NCBI GenBank assembly: GCA_018240325.1 | Contig: JAFEFZ010000316.1 | Span: 1 to 52,611 of the forward strand | Source of the DNA: Pseudomonadota bacterium | Lineage (GTDB): Bacteria > Pseudomonadota > Gammaproteobacteria > Burkholderiales > Burkholderiaceae_C | DNA length: 52,611 nt | Direction: 5' to 3' | Part shown: in pieces, positions 29,571 to 37,546 of the stretch | Numbering within the stretch: position 1 is the first letter of the stretch | Layout: each line of letters opens with the position of its first letter | The notes under the pieces: generated by a model | The model's input: only the letters and a program-made list of their open reading frames with translations | Databases searched by the model: none | What the model was told of the DNA's origin: nothing | Program-made: the position numbers and the translations under genes

Positions 29571-30128
29571 ATGACCCTGGACCGACACCACACCCGCCGC
29601 CGCTTTCTCGGCCACGGCGCGCGCCTGGCCGCCGCCGGCAGCTGGCCGTGGCTGGGCCGTTCGGCCCGCGCCGCCCCCACCGGTGAGCGCAGCCTGGGTT
29701 TCGACCACACCCACACCGGCGAGCGGATCGACCTGGTCTACGCGGTCGGCGACCGCTATCTGCCGGAGTCGCTGGCGCGGCTCGATCGCTTCCTGCGCGA
29801 CCACTACAGAGGTGATGTCGGCCGCATGGACCCGCTGCTGTTCGACCAGTTGCACGGGCTGCAACGCACGCTCGGCGCCTCGGGCCGCTTCCAGGTGATC
29901 TCGGGCTACCGCTGCCCGGCCACGAACGCGACGCTGCGGCGCACGCGCGGCGGCGGCGTGGCCACGACCAGCCTGCACATGCAGGGCCGCGCGATGGACG
30001 TGCGCCTGCCCGGCGTGCCGCTGGCCGAGTTGCGCGACGCGGCGCTCGACTTGCGCGCCGGCGGCGTGGGCTACTACCCCGACAGCCAGTTCGTGCACGT
30101 CGATACCGGGCGCGTGCGCCGCTGGTGA
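29571..30128 (+). CDS. MepK-like murein endopeptidase (DUF882, peptidase M15-like)
   Basis: 185 residues. The N-terminus carries a twin-arginine signal (HTRRRFLGHGARLAAAGSW), so export is by the Tat pathway. The catalytic part has VISGYRCPATNATL and the zinc-site motifs SLHMQGRAMDVR and FVHVDTG (His, Asp, His). E. coli MepK cleaves D,D- and L,D-crosslinks, including the 3-3 bonds made by L,D-transpeptidases. Being 34 bases after an L,D-transpeptidase gene, it would remove or remodel bonds made by its neighbour. Confidence 0.9.
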   Translation: MTLDRHHTRRRFLGHGARLAAAGSWPWLGRSARAAPTGERSLGFDHTHTGERIDLVYAVGDRYLPESLARLDRFLRDHYRGDVGRMDPLLFDQLHGLQRTLGASGRFQVISGYRCPATNATLRRTRGGGVATTSLHMQGRAMDVRLPGVPLAELRDAALDLRAGGVGYYPDSQFVHVDTGRVRRW

Positions 30129-30241
30129 CCGCGGCGCCGGCGCTGCCGCAGCGGGCGGGCCGACGCAGCCCCGCGCGCGCCGCGCACGACCGCGGTTGAA
30201 CGCGGTGCGCGCATGCTGCCGGAGCGCCGGCAGCGGACGCT

Positions 30242-31144
30242 TCAACGGGCCGCCCGGTCCTTCGCGTTCTGTGCCTCGATGCGCTCGCGCGCGCTGCGCC
30301 AGTCGTCGTCGCTCCAGCTGCGCAGCTCGTAGAAGTTGCCGCCGGTGGCCAGCGCGCTGCCGCCGTCCATCATGATGCTCTCGCCGGTCAGCCAGTCGCA
30401 CCGGCCCGGCGCCATCAGGAAGGCGGCCAGGTTCTGCAGCTCGCTCATCTGGCCGGGGCGGGCCATCGGGTTGCGCTCGATGCTGCGCCGGCCCGGCTGC
30501 TCGCCCGGGTTCAGGCGCTTGCTCATGCCTTCGGTCGGGATCTCGCCCGGCCCGACCGCGTTCAGCCGGATGCCGTAGGGGGCCCACTCGACCGCGAGCG
30601 ACTTGGTCATCACGTGGATGCCGGCCTTGCTCATCGCCGACGGCACCACGTAGGGGCTGCCGTTGAACACCCAGGTGGTGATGATGCTCATCACGCTGCG
30701 GTACGGCATGCCGCGCTGCCAGGCGCCGCTCCTGGCCTGCTCGATCCAGCGCCGGCCGACCGCCTGCGTCACGTAGAAGCTGCCGTGGAACACGATGCCC
30801 GCAACCGCGTCGAAGCCGCGCGGGCTCAAGGCCTCGGTCGGCGAGATGAAGTTGCCGGCGGCGTTGTTGACCAGCCCGGTCAGGCCGCCGTCGGCGAACA
30901 GCGCCTCGACCATGTCGTCCACCGCCTGTGCGACCCGGATGTCGGTGCCGAAGGTGTCGATGCGTCGGCCGGGGAACTGCGCGCGCCAGGCGTCGGCGGT
31001 GGCGTCGCACACCGCCTTGCGCCGGCCGCAGATCGCGATGTCGGCGCCCAGCGCCAGGAACTTCTCGGCCATCGCCCGGCCCAGGCCGGTGCCGCCGCCG
31101 GTGACGAGGATGCGCTGGCCTTGCATCAGATCGGGCTGGAACAT
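30242..31144 (-). CDS. SDR oxidoreductase, 2,4-dienoyl-CoA-reductase-like
   Basis: 300 residues. The Rossmann glycine motif is TGGGTGLGRAMAEKF, followed by NNAAGNF. The segment YVVPSAMSKAGIHVMTKSL matches the 2,4-dienoyl-CoA reductase branch (compare VPSASAKAGVEAM in mammalian DECR1): the classical YxxxK Tyr is Ser here, while the Lys is kept. The C-terminal DGGSALATGGNFYELR is subgroup-like. It would reduce dienoyl-CoA intermediates with NADPH in unsaturated fatty acid oxidation. It stands alone and convergent with mepK. Confidence 0.85.
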   Translation of the reverse strand: MFQPDLMQGQRILVTGGGTGLGRAMAEKFLALGADIAICGRRKAVCDATADAWRAQFPGRRIDTFGTDIRVAQAVDDMVEALFADGGLTGLVNNAAGNFISPTEALSPRGFDAVAGIVFHGSFYVTQAVGRRWIEQARSGAWQRGMPYRSVMSIITTWVFNGSPYVVPSAMSKAGIHVMTKSLAVEWAPYGIRLNAVGPGEIPTEGMSKRLNPGEQPGRRSIERNPMARPGQMSELQNLAAFLMAPGRCDWLTGESIMMDGGSALATGGNFYELRSWSDDDWRSARERIEAQNAKDRAAR

Positions 31145-31264
31145 CGCGGCTGCCTCCTTCCGACAGGTGCGGGATCGGGTTTGACCGGCCGACTGTAGCC
31201 GACCCGATCACGCTGCCCTACGATGCGCGCATCGATGCTCGGCCGGGCGTCGTGGGGGGCGCAG

Positions 31265-32068
31265 ATGAACAAGCCGACGACGAGCCTGTCCGCGATCGTG
31301 CGCACCCTGGCGGCGGTGCTGTGGCTGCTGCTGGCCGGCGCGTGCGCGGCGGCAGCCGCCGACGACGGCCCGCATCCGCCCTGCGCCGGCGCGGCGCTGC
31401 CCGCGTTCGCCGAGCCGGGTGCGCCGCCGAACGTGCGCGCATGGCGGGGCAGGGCGGCCGAAACCTGGGTGCCGCCGGCCTGCACCGGCTGGTCGCCCGC
31501 CGAGGCCGACATCCTGGTGGCGCTGGCCGGCAGCTTCCGCTACGACGGCGACATGGAAGGCCTGCGCGCGCGCGTCGGCGCCATCTCCGCGAAGAAGGGG
31601 ATGCGCTATTGGTCCACCACCGAGAAGAACTGGCAGCCGCTGCTCACCGATGCCTATGCATTGACCGGCCCCGACGCGGCGGCGCGGCGCGCGGACTTCA
31701 AGCCGGCCGAACTGGCCGAGGGCCGCAGCCTCGACTACGCGCAAAGCGACAACCGCAGCGCCGGCATCAACGTGTACCGCGAGCACGTGCTTCGCGCCGA
31801 CCACGACCGGCTGTGGTGGAGCAGCGAGAACGTGACGCCGGTGAAGAAGCTGTTGGTCACGCTGTTCGAGCCGGGCGGCCTGCAGAACTTCTACGTGATC
31901 GAGCGCCGCGGGCCGGGCCAGTGGAACTTCTACAGCCTGACGCGCGCGCACAAGGCTTCGAGCATGCTGCCCTTGGGCGGCGAAGCGCCGTACATCAACC
32001 GGTCGGCAGCCTTCTTCCGCTACCTGGCCGCGATCCCGTCCGACCAGGAGCCGCCGGCCGCACGCTGA
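31265..32068 (+). CDS. Exported protein of unknown function
   Basis: 267 residues. A signal peptide is clear ([23 protein letters not shown]), followed by an acidic, Pro-rich start and a mature domain with [53 protein letters not shown] and [23 protein letters not shown]. It reads like a conserved soluble periplasmic domain with many aromatics, but I do not recognise the family. The signal sequence contains LAGAC, yet its position makes a lipobox uncertain. The ATG at 31265 follows a G-rich ribosome-binding region; an ATG at 31223 would lengthen it by 14 residues. It may be co-transcribed with bfr. Confidence 0.72.
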   Translation: MNKPTTSLSAIVRTLAAVLWLLLAGACAAAAADDGPHPPCAGAALPAFAEPGAPPNVRAWRGRAAETWVPPACTGWSPAEADILVALAGSFRYDGDMEGLRARVGAISAKKGMRYWSTTEKNWQPLLTDAYALTGPDAAARRADFKPAELAEGRSLDYAQSDNRSAGINVYREHVLRADHDRLWWSSENVTPVKKLLVTLFEPGGLQNFYVIERRGPGQWNFYSLTRAHKASSMLPLGGEAPYINRSAAFFRYLAAIPSDQEPPAAR

Positions 32069-32126
32069 CGCGGCGCGCGCCTGCACAGTCCACAATCGGA
32101 GCACCGACAACTCGAAGGAGAGGACG

Positions 32127-32603
32127 ATGAAAGGCGATGCCAAGGTCCTGAGCCATCTGAACCAGCAGCTGAAGCTCGAGCTCACCGCGATCAACCAGTA
32201 CTTCCTGCACGGCCGCATGCTGCAGAACTGGGGCTACGGGCGCATGGCCAAGCACGAGCGCGACGAGTCGATCGAGGAGATGAAGCATGCCGACCGGCTG
32301 ATCGAGCGCATCCTGATGCTCGACGGCCTGCCCAACCTGCAAGACCTGGGCAAGCTGCTGATCGGCGAGACGCCGGTCGAGACGCTGCAGTGCGACCTGA
32401 AGGTCGAGCAGGCGTCGCAGGCGCACCTGAAGGAGGCGATCGCCCATTGCGAATCGGTGCGCGACTTCGTGTCGCGCGCGCTGCTGGTCGAGATCCTCGA
32501 CGACACCGAAGAGCACATCGACCACCTCGAGACCCAGATCGCGCTGGTCGCGCAGGTGGGCGAGCCCAACTGGCTGCAGTCGCAGATGGGCGAGGGCGGG
32601 TGA
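32127..32603 (+). CDS. bfr: Bacterioferritin
   Basis: 158 residues, standard length for the 24-subunit iron store. Ferroxidase ligands by E. coli numbering are Glu18, Glu51, His54, Glu94 and His130, and the heme-ligating Met52 is present ([14 protein letters not shown]). The fifth Glu, position 127, reads Thr (DDTEEHID), although Glu128 and Glu129 follow; the local alignment may shift. A GAAGGAGAGG ribosome-binding site precedes the ATG. The bacterioferritin-associated ferredoxin gene follows after ~100 bases with a Fur-like site between, which fits iron-controlled storage and release. Confidence 0.95.
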   Translation: MKGDAKVLSHLNQQLKLELTAINQYFLHGRMLQNWGYGRMAKHERDESIEEMKHADRLIERILMLDGLPNLQDLGKLLIGETPVETLQCDLKVEQASQAHLKEAIAHCESVRDFVSRALLVEILDDTEEHIDHLETQIALVAQVGEPNWLQSQMGEGG

Positions 32604-32641
32604 AGTCCGGCACATTCCCCTGATGACGGATCAACAATATT

Positions 32642-32660
32642 ATTGAGAAGCATTCCTATT
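32642..32660. promoter_or_regulatory. Fur-box-like site upstream of bfd
   Basis: ATTGAGAAGCATTCCTATT is a 19-base AT-rich stretch in otherwise very GC-rich DNA and closely resembles betaproteobacterial Fur boxes of the type TTGAGAATnATTCTCA. It lies 46 bases before the bfd start, a position that would overlap a promoter. Fur repression would raise Bfd under iron limitation, so that iron is released from bacterioferritin. Confidence 0.65.
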
Positions 32661-32705
32661 CGATGTACAGTGCGGACACGCCGAACATGAACGTTGCCCC
32701 GCACC

Positions 32706-32912
32706 ATGATCGTCTGCCTGTGCCATCGCATCTCCGACCGTGACATCCAAGTCGAAGTGGCGTCGGGAACGCGCAACTTCGAGGTGCTGCAGGACGACAC
32801 GCGCGTCGCGTCGTCGTGCGGCTGCTGCCACGACTGCGCGCGCGAGGTCTTCGACGGCGCCTGCGCCGCATTGCCGCTGAAGACAGCGGCGGTTTCGCTG
32901 GCGGCGGCCTGA
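32706..32912 (+). CDS. bfd: Bacterioferritin-associated ferredoxin
   Basis: 68 residues carrying a BFD-like [2Fe-2S] domain: MIVCLCHRIS (CxC at positions 4 and 6) and SSCGCCHDCAREV with the later cysteines. Bfd docks on bacterioferritin and delivers electrons through the heme to release stored Fe(II). It lies beside bfr, with a Fur-like box in front. The ATG at 32706 is chosen because it begins directly at the family N-terminus; a TTG 12 bases earlier is possible. The gap to the convergent amidohydrolase is short and contains a GC-rich hairpin (CGGCCGGC...GCCGGCCG at 32914-32949). Confidence 0.92.
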   Translation: MIVCLCHRISDRDIQVEVASGTRNFEVLQDDTRVASSCGCCHDCAREVFDGACAALPLKTAAVSLAAA

Positions 32913-32931
32913 TCGGCCGGCCGCGCCGCGG

Positions 32932-33963
32932 TCAGCCGGCTGCCGGCCGGTAGACCCGTGCGGCGGTATCGTGGAACAGCGCCGCCTTGTCGGCTGCGCT
33001 GAAGCCCTGCGCCAGGCGCTTGAAGCTGTTCCACAGCACCAGGTACGGGCACGACACCTTGTCGACCGGGAAGTTGCTCTCGAACATGCAGCGCGCCGGG
33101 CCGAAGCGGTCGATCGTGTGCAGGTAGTAGCGGGCGGTCGCGTCGGCCAGTTGCTGGGAACCGGGCTGCCGCCCGCCCTTGTGCCAGCCGAAGCCGTTGA
33201 TCGGCATGTTCAGCCCGCCCAGCTTGGCGACCACGTTCGGGCATTGCGCGAGCGCGTCCAGATCGCGCCGCCACTGCGCATACACCGCGTCGGCCTGGCC
33301 GGCGTAGGGGCCGATGCCCAACGGCCCGCCGAAATGGTCGAGCACGATCGTCGTGTCGGGAAAGGCCCGCGCCAGGTCGGTGAGTTCGGGAAGCTGCGGG
33401 TGGAACAGCCAGGCGTCGAAACTCAGGCCCAGCGGCGCGAGCTGCGCGAAGCCTTCACGAAAGGCACGGTCGAGCAGCAGGCCCGGCGGCGGCTTGGAAT
33501 GCGAGCGCCGGATGCGCGGGTCGGCGTGCCAGGCCGCCGCGTGGCGAATGCCGCGAAAGCGCCCGCGCGCGGCGTCGATGTGCGCCTCGAGCACGTCGCG
33601 CACCGCAGCGCCCCGGCGCAGGTCGGCGAACGCGACGATGCCGGCTGCGACGCGCGTCGGGCCATACAGGCCGCTGGCACTCATCGCCGCGATGCCGTTG
33701 ACGAATTCGGTCTCGCCCACCGGCCGCAGCGCCTCGGGGCCGCCGGCGCGGTGCATCGCCGCGCATTCGACGAAGACGGTCGCGCGGATGTCGTGGCGCT
33801 CGCCCTGCGCATCGGTGCTGCCGGTGTCGGCGAGCAGTTCGGGCAACAGGTAGCGGCTGCCCGGCAGGTCCCACAGGTGGTGGTGCGGGTCGATGATCGG
33901 CAGCAGCGGCTCGAGCACGGCCTCGGCCGGCGGGGCTGCCGCAGCGGCAGGGTCGGGCATCAC
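32932..33963 (-). CDS. Amidohydrolase-2-family metal hydrolase (TIM barrel)
   Basis: 343 residues. IIDPHHHLWDLPGSRYLLPE at residues ~23-42 carries the first-strand metal-binding His motif, VLDHFGGPLG a later metal or substrate His, and MFESNFPVDK the C-terminal Asp. These features place it with lactone and pyrone hydrolases or decarboxylases (LigI- and fucono-lactonase-like) of the amidohydrolase_2 family. The substrate is unclear, with no pathway neighbours. Transcription runs away from tRNA-Thr, and the gene is convergent with bfd. Confidence 0.88.
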   Translation of the reverse strand: MMPDPAAAAAPPAEAVLEPLLPIIDPHHHLWDLPGSRYLLPELLADTGSTDAQGERHDIRATVFVECAAMHRAGGPEALRPVGETEFVNGIAAMSASGLYGPTRVAAGIVAFADLRRGAAVRDVLEAHIDAARGRFRGIRHAAAWHADPRIRRSHSKPPPGLLLDRAFREGFAQLAPLGLSFDAWLFHPQLPELTDLARAFPDTTIVLDHFGGPLGIGPYAGQADAVYAQWRRDLDALAQCPNVVAKLGGLNMPINGFGWHKGGRQPGSQQLADATARYYLHTIDRFGPARCMFESNFPVDKVSCPYLVLWNSFKRLAQGFSAADKAALFHDTAARVYRPAAG

Positions 33964-34093
33964 GGGCTCCTTCGCTGGCGCCGCAGCACCCGCAGCGCGC
34001 CGCCCGGGTTGGCGCGCGCCAAGGGGGCGATCGCGGCGGCTGGCCGCTGCACGACCGGAGGACCGGGGCGGTGCGCGCGTGCGCGGGAAGAGG

Positions 34094-34168
34094 TGGTGCC
34101 GGTGGAGGGATTTGAACCCCCGACCAACTGCTTACGAAGCAGCTGCGCTACCACTGCGCTACACCGGC
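34094..34168 (-). tRNA. tRNA-Thr(CGU)
   Basis: Read on the minus strand: GCCGGTGTAGCGCAGTGG..., ending CCACCGGCACCA, 75 nt with encoded CCA. The acceptor stem GCCGGTG/CACCGGC pairs fully. The anticodon stem GCTGC/GCAGT encloses the loop TTCGTAA, giving anticodon CGU, which reads ACG threonine codons. The T arm has GGTTCAAATCC. It lies between the divergent amidohydrolase and phosphofructokinase genes. Confidence 0.95.
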
Positions 34169-34261
34169 ATCAGGCAAGCCCGCGATTGTAGCGGCAGCCC
34201 TTCGGCAGCCCGCGCCCGGCAGCGGCACAATTCACCGTCCCGGGCCGCAGGAGCACCATCG

Positions 34262-35488
34262 ATGGCAGGCAGCAGGATCGTTGTCGCGCAGGGCGGCGGC
34301 CCGACCGCGGTGATCAACCAGTCGCTGGTCGGGGTGGTGCTCGAGGCGCGCCGCTTCGGCAACGTCGAGCGCATCTACGGCGCGCACCACGGCGTGCGCG
34401 GCATCATCCAGGAAGACTTCGTCGACCTGACGCGCGAGACCAGCCACAACCTGGAGCTGGTCGCCGCCACGCCCGGCTCGGCGCTGGGCTCCACGCGCGA
34501 CAAGCCCGACCTGAAGTACTGCCGGCAGATCTTCGAGGTGCTGCGCGCGCACGACGTCGGCCACTTCTTCTACATCGGCGGCAACGATTCGTCGGACACG
34601 GTGCGCATCGTCAGCGAAGAGGCGCACAAGGCCGCCTACCCGCTGCGCTGCATCCACATCCCGAAGACGATCGACAACGACCTGGTCGCCAACGACCACA
34701 CGCCCGGCTTCCCGTCGGCGGCGCGCTTCGTCGCCCAGGCCTTCGCCGGCGCCAACCTCGACAACGCGGCGCTGCCCGGCGTGTACGTGGCGGTGGTGAT
34801 GGGCCGCAACGCCGGCTTCCTGACGGCGGCGTCGGCACTGGGCAAGAAGTTCCCCGACGACGGCCCGCACCTGATCTACCTGCCCGAGCGCGACTTCTCG
34901 CTCGACGCCTTCCTCGCCGACGTGAAGGCCGCCTGCGACCGCCACGGCCGCTGCGTGGTGGCCGTGTCGGAGGGCATCCACGACGCCTCCGGCCGGCCGG
35001 TGCTGGCGCAGCTGAGCCAGCGGCTCGAGCACGACGCGCACGGCAACCTGCAGCTGTCGGGCACCGGCGCGCTCGCCGACCTGCTGTGCGAGCACATCAA
35101 GGCGGCGCTCGGCATCAAGCGGGTGCGCGGCGACACCTTCGGCTACCTGCAGCGCAGCTTCATCGGCTGCGTGTCCGACGTCGATGCGCGCGAGGCGCGC
35201 GAAGTCGGCGAGAAGGCGGTGCAGTTCGCGATGTGGGGCTGGCAGGGCGAGGTGGCCGACGGCTCGGTGGCGATCAAGCGCACCGGCTTCTATTCGGCCG
35301 ACTACGAACTGCTGCCGCTGGCGGCGGTGGCCGGCAAGACGCGGGCGATGGACGATGAATTCATCGCGCCCAGCGGCACCGACGTGACCGATGCCTTCCG
35401 CATGTACCTGCGGCCGCTGCTGGGCTCGGGCATGCCCGACGCCTACCGGCTGCGGCCGGCGCCGGTGCCGCGCGTGCTGCGGCCCTGA
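34262..35488 (+). CDS. 6-phosphofructokinase, pyrophosphate-dependent type
   Basis: 408 residues. The N-terminal GGGPTAVINQSL, GGNDSSDTVRIVSE, IPKTIDNDL and VVMGRNAGFL are the PFK nucleotide/phosphate and sugar-binding motifs. The Gly-Gly-Asn-Asp sequence and the later PKTIDND are typical of the PPi-using group, in which an Asp blocks ATP alpha-phosphate binding. It reversibly phosphorylates fructose 6-phosphate with pyrophosphate. Because class I fructose-1,6-bisphosphatase is encoded ~1 kb away, the cell keeps both a reversible and an irreversible step. The start at 34262 gives MAGSRIVVAQGGG directly. Confidence 0.9.
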   Translation: MAGSRIVVAQGGGPTAVINQSLVGVVLEARRFGNVERIYGAHHGVRGIIQEDFVDLTRETSHNLELVAATPGSALGSTRDKPDLKYCRQIFEVLRAHDVGHFFYIGGNDSSDTVRIVSEEAHKAAYPLRCIHIPKTIDNDLVANDHTPGFPSAARFVAQAFAGANLDNAALPGVYVAVVMGRNAGFLTAASALGKKFPDDGPHLIYLPERDFSLDAFLADVKAACDRHGRCVVAVSEGIHDASGRPVLAQLSQRLEHDAHGNLQLSGTGALADLLCEHIKAALGIKRVRGDTFGYLQRSFIGCVSDVDAREAREVGEKAVQFAMWGWQGEVADGSVAIKRTGFYSADYELLPLAAVAGKTRAMDDEFIAPSGTDVTDAFRMYLRPLLGSGMPDAYRLRPAPVPRVLRP

Positions 35489-35849
35489 TCCGGCGCGCTG
35501 CGCCCGCGCCGGCATGGCCGGCGTCGCTGCGGCCAAGTCCGCTGCGGCCGATGCGGCGGAGTGCGCCAGGTCCTCGAGATGCCGCAGGCGCAGGCCCGTC
35601 AGCGCTTGCGCATGCCCATGCCGGCGACTTCGCCGCCGCCGGCGTCGAGCTTCAACCGGCAGGTCTTCCGGGGCTGGTCGGTGGGCCGGCCGATGAGTCA
35701 GGGCGCGCCCGCCGGGAAGTCGGGCTTGCCGTCGGGCTCGATCCGGATGGACCTCCAGCCATCCGGGGTGTCGCCGGGCAGCTTGCCGTAGGTCATCACC
35801 GGTTCCGGCGGCTTGCCGGGCCGGGCCTGCGCACGCAGCGCGCGGCCGC
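35489..35849. other. Intergenic region with no confirmed gene
   Basis: This 361-base stretch between the convergent phosphofructokinase and esterase genes contains the small interrupted minus-strand frame described separately. Outside that frame I see only GC-rich sequence without promoter or RNA signatures. The first part (35489-35560) has repeated GCGGCC/GGCCGGC words. Confidence 0.5.
35599..35796 (-). pseudogene. Small ORF with in-frame TGA (possible decayed gene)
   Basis: The minus-strand frame starts MTYGKLPGDTPDGWRSIR, continues IEPDGKPDFPAGAP, meets TGA at 35698-35700, then continues without another stop as LIGRPTDQPRKTCRLKLDAGG...MGMRKR to a TGA at 35599-35601. Third codon positions are almost all G or C on both sides of the first stop, which is what coding DNA looks like here. 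This suggests a 65-codon gene broken by a nonsense change, or two unrelated frames. GC-rich genomes make such frames by chance, so confidence is low. No ribosome-binding site was recognised. Confidence 0.35.
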
Positions 35850-36530
35850 TCAGGGCGCCGGCGCCTGCAGCACGCGCTGCAGGAAGCGCTCGACGGCGCG
35901 GATCTCCTCCAGGCACACCGCGTGCTCCATCGGGTACTCGTGCCACTCGACCGGGTTGCCGAGCGCGGCCACCGCGTCGCGGCCGGCGCGCCCGCGCGCG
36001 ATGTCGACCACCGGATCGTGGGTGCCGTGCGCCAGCAGCACCGGCGTGGCCGCGTTGGCCGGGTGGCGCTCGGCCGGGGTCGCCTGCGCCAGCGCCAGAT
36101 AGCCGGACAGGCCGACGATCCCGGCCAGCCGCTGCGGGCAGCGCAATCCGGCGCCGAGTGCGATCGCGCAGCCTTGCGAGAAGCCGGCCAGCACGATGCG
36201 TGCCGCCGGCACGCCGCGCTCGACCTCGCGCGCGATCACCGCCTGCGCGAGCGCGAAGCCTTCGCGCAGCCCGGCCTCGTCCTCGCGCATGCCGCGCTCG
36301 AAGCCGGCGTACACGTCGTACCAGGCGCGCATGTGCTGGCCGCCGTTGATCGTGACCGCGCGCTGCGGCGCACGCGGAAACACCCAGCGCACCGGCCCGG
36401 CCGCCGCCGGATCGATCTCGTCGGCCAGCGGCAGGAAATCGGTGCCGTCGGCGCCCAGGCCGTGCAGCACGACGACGCTGGCGCGCACCGCGCCGGCGGG
36501 GTGCAGCTCGATCGTCTGCGGCAGCGTCAT
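35850..36530 (-). CDS. Phospholipase/carboxylesterase-family alpha/beta hydrolase
   Basis: 226 residues, the size of the small YpfH/LPG-type carboxylesterases. The catalytic Ser is Ser118 in AGFSQG; the acid is in GTHDPVVD and the His in [20 protein letters not shown] near the N-terminus holds the oxyanion His-Gly. It hydrolyses short carboxyl esters or acyl-thioesters, with the physiological substrate unknown. The ATG overlaps the fbp stop (ATGA), so it is translated after fbp in the pepN-fbp-esterase unit. Confidence 0.9.
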   Translation of the reverse strand: MTLPQTIELHPAGAVRASVVVLHGLGADGTDFLPLADEIDPAAAGPVRWVFPRAPQRAVTINGGQHMRAWYDVYAGFERGMREDEAGLREGFALAQAVIAREVERGVPAARIVLAGFSQGCAIALGAGLRCPQRLAGIVGLSGYLALAQATPAERHPANAATPVLLAHGTHDPVVDIARGRAGRDAVAALGNPVEWHEYPMEHAVCLEEIRAVERFLQRVLQAPAP

Positions 36531-37546
36531 GCCGGCTTGCCGTCGGCCTCGACGTGGTAGGCGGTCACGCGGGCGACCTCGTTCTTCGAGCCGAGCACCA
36601 CCGCCACGCGCTCGTGCAGCTTGGACGGCATCAGGTCGAGGATGCGCTGGCGGCCGTTGGTGGCCGCGCCGCCGGCCTGCTCGATCAGGAAGGCCATCGG
36701 GTTGGCCTCGTACATCAGCCGCAGCTTGCCGGGCTTGTCGGGGTCGCGCGCGTCCCACGGGTACAGGAACACGCCGCCGCGGCACAGGATGCGGTGCACG
36801 TCGGCGACCATGCTCGCGACCCAGCGCATGTTGAAGTCCTTGCCGCGTGGGCCGGTGGTGCCGGCCAGGCATTCGTCGATGTAGCGCCGCACCGGCGCCG
36901 CCCAATGCCGGGCGTTGCTCATGTTGATCGCGAATTCCTTGGTGTCCTCGGGGATCTGCACGTTCTGCTCGGTCAGCACCCACGATCCCAGCTCGCGGTC
37001 GAGCGTGAACACCGACACGCCGTCGCCCACGGTCAGCACGATCTGCGTCTGCGGGCCGTACACGCAGTAGCCGGCGGCCGCCTGGAAGCGGCCGGGCTGC
37101 AGGAAATCCTGCTCGCTGACGCCGTGGTGGTGGCCCACCTTGCGCAGCACCGAGAAGATCGTGCCGATGCTGACGTTGACGTCGATGTTGGACGAGCCGT
37201 CGAGCGGGTCGTACAGCAGCAGGTATTCGCCCTGCGGGTAGCGGTTGGGCACCAGGTGGATCGAGTCCATCTCTTCGCTGGCCAGCGCCGCCAGGTGGCC
37301 GCCCCATTCGTTGGCCTGGATCAGCACCTCGTTGGAGATGACGTCGAGCTTCTTCTGCACCTCGCCCTGCACGTTCTCGGTGTGCGCGGTGCCGATCACG
37401 TCGTCGAGCGGGCCCTTGTTGATCGAGATCGCGATGCGCTTGCAGGCGCGCGCGACCACCTCGATCAGCAGCCGCAGCTGCCCGGGGATACGGCCGTGCT
37501 CGCGCTGCTGCTCGACCAGGTACTGGGTCAGGGTGATGCGGTTCAT
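36527..37546 (-). CDS. fbp: Fructose-1,6-bisphosphatase, class I
   Basis: 339 residues, a normal class I length. The Mg-binding and catalytic core [18 protein letters not shown] is complete, and the C-terminal [21 protein letters not shown] is the sugar-phosphate site. It removes the C1 phosphate from fructose 1,6-bisphosphate in gluconeogenesis or the Calvin cycle. Its start overlaps the pepN stop and its stop overlaps the esterase start, both by ATGA, so three genes are tightly coupled. The close pepN-fbp order is common in Burkholderiales. Confidence 0.96.
   Translation of the reverse strand: MNRITLTQYLVEQQREHGRIPGQLRLLIEVVARACKRIAISINKGPLDDVIGTAHTENVQGEVQKKLDVISNEVLIQANEWGGHLAALASEEMDSIHLVPNRYPQGEYLLLYDPLDGSSNIDVNVSIGTIFSVLRKVGHHHGVSEQDFLQPGRFQAAAGYCVYGPQTQIVLTVGDGVSVFTLDRELGSWVLTEQNVQIPEDTKEFAINMSNARHWAAPVRRYIDECLAGTTGPRGKDFNMRWVASMVADVHRILCRGGVFLYPWDARDPDKPGKLRLMYEANPMAFLIEQAGGAATNGRQRILDLMPSKLHERVAVVLGSKNEVARVTAYHVEADGKPA

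Noticed and set aside
35698-35700. In-frame TGA read as selenocysteine
   Set aside because: No SECIS-like hairpin was recognised and nothing known about this small frame suggests a selenoprotein; a nonsense mutation or chance is simpler.
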